Source: Willaertia magna (lineage: Eukaryota; Heterolobosea; Eutetramitea; Acrasida; Naegleriidae). From it: DNA of 13,104 nt. Both the position numbers and the translations under genes were made by a program. Of this stretch, positions 6,221 through 13,104 are shown piece by piece (the first letter of the stretch is position 1; each line of letters opens with the position of its first letter). The stretch lies in assembly GCA_902984215.1 (NCBI GenBank), contig CADWAF010001621.1, positions 1 through 13,104 on the forward strand. The letters are read 5' to 3'. Under the pieces are notes generated by a model. That model searched no databases. It saw only the letters and a list, made by a program, of their open reading frames with translations, and was not told where the DNA came from.

Positions 6221-9200
6221 TTAATTAATAAAATCAAAGTGTTTTGTTTTAAGTGTCTTAATTTCAAATTGAACAGAAAAACTTAAATGTTTAAACATTG
6301 GATCCTTTGCCTCAACGTAATCATAATTTCTTGCAATATAGAAAATACAATTAGATCTTAATGCATTGTCACCCATCATTTCAGCAATATCTAATACAGT
6401 ACAAACATTTTCTTCATCAATATGTTTTTCTATAAATGTTCTAACCCAATCTTTTAAATCATTTAAACAAAATTGATTTACAGCAATGTAAATCTCCATT
6501 GCATTATTTACAGAAAGAGTTGGTAAATAATTAGTATACATCCATGAAAGAATTACTTCTAAACTTTGTATAGAGATTTCATTAATTCTAATTTCATTTC
6601 TTTTAGATTCTGAAAAATCTAATTCGAACATACTTTTAAAATATTCTGATTGATTGATTAATATTCCTTTATGTGCAATGATGGATTTCCAAATATAGTT
6701 ATTTTTTTTCTTTAATTTAGTATTTTCTTTTGTTTCACTTTCTTTAATTTCTAAATGATTAATTTTTTTATCTAATTGTTCAATAATATCTTCTACTTGA
6801 TTTAAATCAACTGGAATATTATTATTATCAATATTTATTAATTGTTCTTCTTCTTTAAATTTATCTTCTTCTATTTCTTCTTCTTTAATTCCTAATCTAG
6901 AATTTAAATCTGGTGCAATCAATCTAACTAAACCAGTTGTATTAACATAATTTTCATCTTTACATTCAAACATTTCATAATCTTCTCTTGTTTGTAAAAA
7001 TTCTTGTTCTTCTTCTGTCACTTCACTAATTTGTAAAAATTTGGGTATTAATCCACTCATTTTTGTAGAAATATTTTCTTCTCTTAATCTACTAAGATTT
7101 ACACAATTACATAATAATTCACATAATACATTCATTCTTAATTTAAATGCAATATCAAATAAATCTTTTGCATCTTTATCTTCTTTACAATAATGAGTAT
7201 TAAATGATAAAGAATATAAAAAGTGAATAGCTGAAAATAATGAATTATAAGTTACATTTTCAAAACCTCTAATTGTTTGAATATCAATAATTATTTTCCT
7301 TCCTTGTATAATGTCAACATCTGTTATCTTTTCATCATTTAAATAATCTACAATTGAATTAATTACATGGGTATTATTATCAACTTTTTCTTTAAGTTTA
7401 GCTTTATATTCTTCTACACTAACTAATTTACTTAAAACTGGATTATTTTCTAAAACTAATTTATGACATGCAATAATCTTTTTTTCTTTAATTTCATTAT
7501 TTACATTTCTTTCAAAGAATCTAAAGATGACATCAGAATCATTTTCATTTTGAGTTAAAAACCAATCAGAATAAACTTTTGATAATTTCTTTCTATTACT
7601 TAAACTACTTGATAATTTAAGATGTTTTTGTAATAATCTTACAGTACTATGTTTGGGTGGATCTGTTTTTTGTTTAATAGCATGTGTAACTTGGTCATGT
7701 ATTTTAAAAGTTGAACCTTTACAACCACCAGTCATTATTAAATGTTGTGAAACAAAGTCACAACACGAAGAAAAGGCTGCTTTTCCATCAAATGTTTTGT
7801 TTTTCTTTAATATATGAGTTGTCCAAATTCTTGTTTGTATATTGTATTCATACAATGAAGTTGACCAATCCTTTCCATCAAATCCACCATAAAGACGAAC
7901 TGTATTAGAAGTAGTTCCTTGTAAAAAAGGTCCTGCATAAGCAATAAAAGGAGAAGGACCAAAACAAAATACCTTTGACCAATACTTTAGATTTAAGTCA
8001 AAGGCATAAAGATCATTGTAATAAGTATATTTGTCACATCCACCATAAACATATAAGATATTCTTATCTACAAAACATGAACATCCAGCTCTAGGTGATG
8101 GTGTTTCACTAACACGACTATACTCTACCTTTGTCCAAACTTTTTTAATGAAATTAAAATGTAATAAAACGTCTGAAAATTCAACACCATTCCAACCACC
8201 AAACAGATATAAATCATCGCCATAAATAATGGTTGCATGTCCACAGATTGGAAATGGTAACATAGGCAGATAATCCCATTGGGAACGTTCAATAACATAC
8301 ATATAAGCTAAATTAGATACCACACCAATATCAGAAATTCCACCAATCAATACTAAATTAGAGGAATAATAACTGTTTAATGTATGAAATATAACAGGTG
8401 GTGCAAAACGATCTTTTTGTCTTAGTTGTGTTATTTCTAAATCAAAAGGCTTTGACTCTTCATCCATCTTCATTTCATTAAATCTTGAATATTTCATTGC
8501 AATTAAATCATTAGAAAATTCACCAAGATAAATTCCACCCCAAATAAATACTGTACGTAAAGAAGGGATAAAAACACTAGAGTGAAGATAACGATTAATA
8601 AGGTAACGATCCTCAATTGATACTTTAAAATAGTTTTCTAACTCAATAAATTGTTCAACACTCGCATAATTAATGTCACATTCAAATACCTTAATATTCA
8701 TTGCATTTGCATTATTTCTAGAAACTTCCTTTTTCTTATGAACTTCATCAGAATTAGAATTTTTTTGTTCTGTCACAACAGGACTATTTTTATCTTTAAA
8801 ATTAGGTGAATTATAATTTTGAATATTTCGTTTCTGTTGAACATTTTCTAATTGTTGTTTCTTTTTCTCATTAACTAAAGTTTGATTTTCAACAATTGAA
8901 GTTTCTCCACTCATACTAACTTTCACAATAACAGGACCTGAAACTTTCTTATTCGATTTCACATATTCATTGACAGTTTTTTCAGAATCTTCAATAGAAA
9001 TTTCATTCGCTTTTCTCTCTAAATATTCATCCAATTCTTGAATTAAACTATAAACCATTACTTGCGAAATTATTTCATTCGCCTTTTCCATTAAAATCTT
9101 ATTGACCTCTTCTAACTCTTCATTTTGTAAATTCTTTTTACATTCCACCGCCAACTTTTCTTCTTCCTTTATTGCCGTAGATTTATTTAAAATGTCTTCA

Positions 9201-9466
9201 TAGTGGTGGGAAGGCTTGATATTGAATTTAACACTCTTTTGTGAAGGATAACCTTCAGAAGGGTATTCAATTTCAAAGGTTAAACCGGTATGAGCTAATA
9301 AATAGGGTTGATTTAGTAAACTTAATTCTTCTTCGGGATTAAAGTCAATTTTAGGTTTAATTTTAATTGAATATTTTACATTTGGTTCTATTTCTTCTAA
9401 ATCATCCCAATAGATAGATCTTAAAACTTCTATCTCTTGCTCTTTTTCTAATTGATCTTCTGACAT
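6221..9466 (-). CDS. RWD-kelch-BTB-BTB/BACK protein, 1081 residues
   Basis: This large intronless gene combines four protein-interaction modules. An RWD domain (about 5-140) starts SEDQLEKEQEIEVLRSIYWD and has the YPSEGYP signature. After a polar linker (about 175-255), six Gly-Gly doublets at 310, 375, 423, 475, 527 and 580, in contexts such as LYLFGGWNG and LYVYGGCDK, mark a six-bladed kelch propeller. A first BTB domain (about 640-760) has SDVIF and ACHKLVL but a long insertion. An acidic stretch (about 860-920) leads to a second BTB (IAHKGILINQSEYFKSMF at 930-947) with a BACK-like helical end (to about 1050). BTB-kelch proteins often serve as substrate adaptors of Cul3 ubiquitin ligases, and RWD domains occur in GCN2 and ubiquitin-related proteins, so such a role is inferred. 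ATG 9466 is the first in frame. It diverges from the GH15 gene. Confidence 0.88.
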   Translation of the reverse strand: MSEDQLEKEQEIEVLRSIYWDDLEEIEPNVKYSIKIKPKIDFNPEEELSLLNQPYLLAHTGLTFEIEYPSEGYPSQKSVKFNIKPSHHYEDILNKSTAIKEEEKLAVECKKNLQNEELEEVNKILMEKANEIISQVMVYSLIQELDEYLERKANEISIEDSEKTVNEYVKSNKKVSGPVIVKVSMSGETSIVENQTLVNEKKKQQLENVQQKRNIQNYNSPNFKDKNSPVVTEQKNSNSDEVHKKKEVSRNNANAMNIKVFECDINYASVEQFIELENYFKVSIEDRYLINRYLHSSVFIPSLRTVFIWGGIYLGEFSNDLIAMKYSRFNEMKMDEESKPFDLEITQLRQKDRFAPPVIFHTLNSYYSSNLVLIGGISDIGVVSNLAYMYVIERSQWDYLPMLPFPICGHATIIYGDDLYLFGGWNGVEFSDVLLHFNFIKKVWTKVEYSRVSETPSPRAGCSCFVDKNILYVYGGCDKYTYYNDLYAFDLNLKYWSKVFCFGPSPFIAYAGPFLQGTTSNTVRLYGGFDGKDWSTSLYEYNIQTRIWTTHILKKNKTFDGKAAFSSCCDFVSQHLIMTGGCKGSTFKIHDQVTHAIKQKTDPPKHSTVRLLQKHLKLSSSLSNRKKLSKVYSDWFLTQNENDSDVIFRFFERNVNNEIKEKKIIACHKLVLENNPVLSKLVSVEEYKAKLKEKVDNNTHVINSIVDYLNDEKITDVDIIQGRKIIIDIQTIRGFENVTYNSLFSAIHFLYSLSFNTHYCKEDKDAKDLFDIAFKLRMNVLCELLCNCVNLSRLREENISTKMSGLIPKFLQISEVTEEEQEFLQTREDYEMFECKDENYVNTTGLVRLIAPDLNSRLGIKEEEIEEDKFKEEEQLINIDNNNIPVDLNQVEDIIEQLDKKINHLEIKESETKENTKLKKKNNYIWKSIIAHKGILINQSEYFKSMFELDFSESKRNEIRINEISIQSLEVILSWMYTNYLPTLSVNNAMEIYIAVNQFCLNDLKDWVRTFIEKHIDEENVCTVLDIAEMMGDNALRSNCIFYIARNYDYVEAKDPMFKHLSFSVQFEIKTLKTKHFDFIN

Positions 9467-9766
9467 AATGACTTTTATTTTTTTCAATTTTCTAATTGAG
9501 AAGATGTTGATTGTTATAAAGTGCAAAATGGTTGAAGCATCAACCTCTGCAATTCACAAGTAACTTGGTTTTAAGAAGGCGTCAATCGTTGACACTACAA
9601 AACGATGTTCTGCCTACTTGCTTTCTGTGGTTTTTTGCTTGATTTAATTCCTCGCAATCTATTGTTGTAATCTTTGTAAAAATAACAACAGAAAAAATTG
9701 TCTTGTTACTTCTATCCACTCGTCACTCCTATATACCCAGAAGCCTATAAAACACAACATAATAGA
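9467..9766. promoter_or_regulatory. Divergent intergenic region between the RWD/kelch/BTB and GH15 genes
   Basis: This 300-bp gap must hold the start regions of both divergent genes. It contains no tRNA, complete ORF or transposon that I can see. One small inverted repeat, GTCAA-TCG-TTGAC, lies at 9581-9593 near the middle. It could be a transcription factor site or chance. The right end is open in frame with the GH15 gene from 9698 but starts with TTG there, so I treat it as 5' UTR. Confidence 0.5.
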
Positions 9767-12040
9767 ATGAAGGATAAAAAAAATGTTAAACAATTAGTTT
9801 TAGAAGGTTTGTCAACCAATGATTTACTCCCAGAATCACAACACGCTGTATTGATAGATTCATCAACGATTGAAGAAGAAAATGCTGCAAAAACTAAACA
9901 TCAAGAATCACTAATCAAAGACATCATTTTGTCCCCAAGACATAAACACGTAGATTTAGCTGAATTATTCGAGGAAGAACCAAAAGCAGAACATAACGAG
10001 ACTGTATTTTCCCAAAGAGACATAGAAGACTATTCAATCATTGGAAATTGTAATAGTGCTGCACTAGTATCAAAACAAGGAAGTATTGATTTTTGTTGTT
10101 TACCAAGATTTGATTCAGATGCTATCTTTAATCAATTATTAGATGCTAGTAATAATGCAGGATATTTTTCTATCCATCCAGTAAGAAAAGAAGATACAAC
10201 AAATAAGCAACATTATTTCCCAGATTCTAATGTTTTAGTTACAAAATATTTATTAAGCGAGGGTGTTGGACAGGTAGTAGATTTTATGCCAATGGAAACT
10301 TCAAGTCAATCAACCGTTGAAACAATGTTGGGAAGTGCTAAAGGAGGTGCATGTCCAGTAATTAAATTATTTAGAAGTAATCCACCTGTTAGTACTTGTA
10401 AAACTAAAGAAGAAGCAATTAGAACATTACTAAGTAATGAAGATAAAGAATGGTATGAAAATTGTATTGTAAGAAGATTAGAAGTTATTCACGGAAGAAT
10501 AGAATACGAAGTTGTTTGCTGTCCTGTATTCAGTTTTGGAAGAGATAAAACAACAAAAGTATTAATATCTGAAGATAAAAAATTGGCAGTCTTTGAAAGT
10601 GACAATCAAGCAATTATTTTACAATGTTCAAAACCAGTATTTGAAAGAAAATTAAGTGATTATGGAGTTCAAGGTACTTTTAGTTTAGTAGAAAATGAAC
10701 CTGAAAAGAGTTGTGTTTTTGTTTTACGTTACATTGATAAATTAAAATATCAACACTATCATTGTCATCAACACAGTGAATCAATTGAAAAATTTAGAGT
10801 AAATCATTTAGTTGAAAAAACAAATCAATTGACTGTCAATACAATTTTATATTGGCAAGAATGGATAAAGAAAAGTAAATTTGAAGGGAGATTTAGAGAA
10901 ATGGTGAATAGAAGTTTACTTTGTTTGAAATTATTAACTTGTAGGACTGGTGCAATTATCAGTAGTCCAACAACAAGTTTACCAAAAACAATTGGTGGAA
11001 ATAGAAATTATGATTATAGATTTTGTTGGATTCGTGATGCTAGTTTTGCAATGCAAGCTTATTTACAAACTGGAATGATTGATGAGGCATCTTCAATTAT
11101 TAACTTTTTAAAAGCAAGAATTGAACCGTATGATCCAAAAATTAATAATTCACCATTATCAAATGTCTATTCGATTGATGGAAATAAATTGTCAAAAGTA
11201 GAAGAATTAACTCATTTAACAGGTTATCATAACAGTAAACCTGTTAGAATAGGTAACACTGCCTCCACAAATGTTGAAATGGATATTTATGGTGAATTAT
11301 TATTTGCTATATTCCAATATGACGAATACAGACCAATCTCTTATGAATTTTGGTGTAAACTCAAACATTTAGTTGATTATGTAATCGACAATTGGAAGAA
11401 TGAAGATAAAGGCTTTTGGGAAAGCAAAGTTAAGGCTCATTATGTAAATTCTAAAGTAATGTCATGGTGTTGTATTGATAAAGCCTTACGTATCGCAAAG
11501 AAACGTTCATTCCCAGCTGATGTTAAGTTATGGCATCAAGTAAGAGATGATATTTATGAAGATGTCATGTCTAAAGGATACGATGAAGAACACCAATGTT
11601 TTGTTCAATATTATGGAGCTAAATCTCCTGATGTGACAGTATTAATTATGCCAGTTGTTGGTTTCTTGCCTGTTAGTGACCCAAGAATGATTAAGACAAT
11701 TAATTTTATTAATAGAAGACCTAAACTTGGAGGTTTAGTAACTGGTTGTTTAGTATACCGTCATCATCACAAAACTGAAACCCAGGAACACAAAGAAGCT
11801 ACATTTAATATGTTAACTTTTTGGTTATTAAGAGTTTTAGCTTTAATGGGAGCAACAGATAAAGAATCTTTAAGAAAGGCACAGTTAATGTTTGAAGAGA
11901 TTAGTACTTATTGTAATCACTCAATGATTTATAGTGAACAAACTTCCTTCAGTGGATCTATGTTGGGCAATGCTGTTCACCTTAATACACATAGCTCTCT
12001 TATACATGCTGCTTCTGAATTAGCAAGACACTTAAAGTAA
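9767..12040 (+). CDS. Glycoside hydrolase family 15 protein (trehalase/glucoamylase-like), 757 residues
   Basis: GH15 enzymes cleave glucose from trehalose, starch or related glucans by inversion. Residues about 87-140 match the trehalase-like N-terminal domain (YSIIGNCNSAALVSKQGSID, then CLPRFDSDAIF). The (alpha/alpha)6 catalytic domain follows from about 375. It has GGNRNYDYRFCWIRDASF (410-427), PVRIGNTAS near 492, and DKGFWESK with E552 as the likely general acid, followed by NSKVMSW. It also has a C-terminal YSEQ with E724 as the likely general base. The usual GN-PQAFSH-type sequence after the base reads GNAVHLNTHSS. There is no signal peptide, so a cytosolic enzyme using trehalose or stored glucan is likely; the substrate cannot be told. 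The first in-frame ATG is 9767. The 86 N-terminal residues before the domain are polar and low in order. Intronless. Confidence 0.9.
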   Translation: MKDKKNVKQLVLEGLSTNDLLPESQHAVLIDSSTIEEENAAKTKHQESLIKDIILSPRHKHVDLAELFEEEPKAEHNETVFSQRDIEDYSIIGNCNSAALVSKQGSIDFCCLPRFDSDAIFNQLLDASNNAGYFSIHPVRKEDTTNKQHYFPDSNVLVTKYLLSEGVGQVVDFMPMETSSQSTVETMLGSAKGGACPVIKLFRSNPPVSTCKTKEEAIRTLLSNEDKEWYENCIVRRLEVIHGRIEYEVVCCPVFSFGRDKTTKVLISEDKKLAVFESDNQAIILQCSKPVFERKLSDYGVQGTFSLVENEPEKSCVFVLRYIDKLKYQHYHCHQHSESIEKFRVNHLVEKTNQLTVNTILYWQEWIKKSKFEGRFREMVNRSLLCLKLLTCRTGAIISSPTTSLPKTIGGNRNYDYRFCWIRDASFAMQAYLQTGMIDEASSIINFLKARIEPYDPKINNSPLSNVYSIDGNKLSKVEELTHLTGYHNSKPVRIGNTASTNVEMDIYGELLFAIFQYDEYRPISYEFWCKLKHLVDYVIDNWKNEDKGFWESKVKAHYVNSKVMSWCCIDKALRIAKKRSFPADVKLWHQVRDDIYEDVMSKGYDEEHQCFVQYYGAKSPDVTVLIMPVVGFLPVSDPRMIKTINFINRRPKLGGLVTGCLVYRHHHKTETQEHKEATFNMLTFWLLRVLALMGATDKESLRKAQLMFEEISTYCNHSMIYSEQTSFSGSMLGNAVHLNTHSSLIHAASELARHLK

Positions 12041-12108
12041 ACAATTCTTCTTTGAATACTTTTTTATAGATTTTAAAGGTTTAATTATAATTATTGAATA
12101 CTAATAAT

Positions 12109-12131
12109 TATATTTGAAATAAAAGTGACAC
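12109..12131 (+). promoter_or_regulatory. Upstream element shared with the first RCC1 gene (copy 2)
   Basis: This is the same 23 bp as at 738-760, placed 27 bp before the ATG at 12159. It lies in the 118-bp gap after the GH15 stop. The contained AATAAA could also act as a poly(A) signal for the GH15 gene here, but that cannot explain its presence at the first copy, where the upstream gene is on the other strand. A promoter role is the more economical reading. Confidence 0.55.
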
Positions 12132-12158
12132 TTTGTTGTAAACATAAATCTAAAAAAA

Positions 12159-13104
12159 ATGAAAGAATTAAAAAATCCAAAAGTTTATCTCAAAGTGACT
12201 CAAGTGTCTAAAGGTGAGCTTCTTCAAGTTTTAGAAAAAGAAAATGTAATAGAAACCACATATTTAAGTGATTACTGTATTGCTGTAACAAAAGAAGGAA
12301 AAGTATTTAAATGCAGCAAAGAAGGCACAAAACAATTGGGAACATCTCCTCTTTACCAAAATGATCAAACACAAATAAAATTAATTGAATCAGGTTTTAA
12401 TCACTGTATTATAGTTAAAGAAAGTAATAATGTTTATGGATACACAACTAATGGTAATGATTATAAAGTACTTGGATCAGATCAAGTTACTTCAGATAAA
12501 CATAGCATTGAAATAGTTCCTTCACATCAAATGAATAAAATTGTTAAAGAAAATAATAGTGAAGTAACACATGTTTGTTGTTCTGTTTATAGTTCTTTTA
12601 TAGTTTTAAATAATACAGATATTTATTTTTCGGGATCATTAAAATCTTTATCAAAGGACGCCTTTACAAAGATTGAAATTGAAAATAAAGAAAATTGTAA
12701 AATTAAAAGAATTACATGTGGATACCATCATGTAGTTGTAATCTATGAAGATGGTGATGTTTACGGTCAAGGTGGTAATGATTATGGTCAATGTGTAGTA
12801 AGTGGTAAAAATAGAGATGTTAATTTATTTGAAAAGTCTGATTTAGAAAAATATTTTAAAAAGAAGAAAATTGTTGATGCTATTGCCTTTCGTAAAAGTC
12901 ACATGACACTTTTCATTTCAAGTGAAAATGATTTTTATATTTATGGATATATTGGTTTTAATGAAACATCCACTTTTAAAGATCATACAAAGATTACAAC
13001 AAATGCACAAGGTTATAGCATTTATAAATTAGAATTACAAAATTTACCACAATTTAATAACTTTAATAATATCAATAGTAATATTAATTTTAAAGAATGG
13101 GAAA
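12159..13104 (+). CDS. RCC1-repeat propeller protein, paralog of 791-2008 (partial, runs off the right edge)
   Basis: The ATG at 12159 opens a frame that stays open for 315 codons to the end of the window. The product starts MKELKNPKVYL and aligns along its whole visible length with the first RCC1 protein. It has the same strong blades: GFNHCIIVKESNNVYGY near 75-92, and GYHHVVVIYEDGDVYGQGGN then DYGQ near 188-211. It also has the invariant KKKIVDAIAFRKSHMTLFIS segment. It has a few added residues in the first 120 and diverges again after about residue 270 (an Asn-rich NNFNNINSNINF stretch). Some 85-95 C-terminal residues should lie beyond the edge. The shared upstream element and close similarity mark a duplication; the two genes lie about 11.4 kb apart in the same orientation. 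Confidence 0.87.
   Translation, partial: MKELKNPKVYLKVTQVSKGELLQVLEKENVIETTYLSDYCIAVTKEGKVFKCSKEGTKQLGTSPLYQNDQTQIKLIESGFNHCIIVKESNNVYGYTTNGNDYKVLGSDQVTSDKHSIEIVPSHQMNKIVKENNSEVTHVCCSVYSSFIVLNNTDIYFSGSLKSLSKDAFTKIEIENKENCKIKRITCGYHHVVVIYEDGDVYGQGGNDYGQCVVSGKNRDVNLFEKSDLEKYFKKKKIVDAIAFRKSHMTLFISSENDFYIYGYIGFNETSTFKDHTKITTNAQGYSIYKLELQNLPQFNNFNNINSNINFKEWE
12850..12969 (+). repeat. Near-identical coding block shared by the two RCC1 paralogs (copy 2)
   Basis: This is the counterpart of 1464-1583, with two synonymous differences in 120 bp. The exact 52-bp block at 12672-12723 is the counterpart of 1286-1337. Confidence 0.9.

Noticed and set aside
7711..7908. 65-codon plus-strand open frame
   Set aside because: It is the antisense of the kelch region of the large minus-strand gene.
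9467..9526. 20-residue extension of the RWD/kelch/BTB protein
   Set aside because: The upstream frame begins with TTG; the RWD domain begins naturally at the ATG at 9466.
9698..9766. 23-residue extension of the GH15 protein
   Set aside because: It begins with TTG, an unlikely start in a eukaryotic nuclear gene. The first ATG is at 9767.

Overview
The window looks like a stretch of an AT-rich, gene-dense protist nuclear genome. It holds typical eukaryotic families (actin, TANGO2, a two-hotdog acyl-CoA thioesterase, RCC1 propellers, an RWD/kelch/BTB protein), two very short GT..AG introns, A-rich sequence before most start codons and only short intergenic gaps. No in-frame stop codon is read through in any accepted gene, so the standard code fits. 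The mix of families, the actin sequence and the many RCC1/NHL-type repeat proteins suggest a heterolobosean amoeba such as Naegleria; this is inference, not proof. No operons, tRNA, rRNA, transposons or CRISPR arrays were seen.

Left part (1-2904): the 5' end of an actin gene on the minus strand, a doubtful 60-residue minus-strand ORF, then two plus-strand genes: an RCC1-like beta-propeller protein (791-2008) and an unknown Cys/His-rich protein (2110-2904).

Middle (2997-6066): a TANGO2-family gene that I reassemble from three exons (introns 3068-3114 and 4096-4141; 530 residues), followed only 10 bp later by an ACOT9-like acyl-CoA thioesterase with a probable mitochondrial presequence. Both families are linked to acyl-CoA or mitochondrial metabolism, so the tight pairing may be meaningful. 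The convergent gap after it (6067-6220) holds a 32-codon NHL-repeat fragment, probably the relic of a lost gene.

Right part (6221-13104): a large minus-strand RWD-kelch-BTB-BTB/BACK protein shares a 300-bp divergent intergenic region with a cytosolic GH15 family (trehalase/glucoamylase-like) enzyme. Last comes a second RCC1 gene, cut by the window end, that is a paralog of the first. It shares the upstream promoter-like element and patches of almost identical coding DNA with it.

I did not find a clearly new multi-gene system. The best leads are the TANGO2/ACOT9 pair, the altered NRDE motif of the TANGO2 protein, the RCC1 paralogs with their duplicated upstream element, and the NHL relic.
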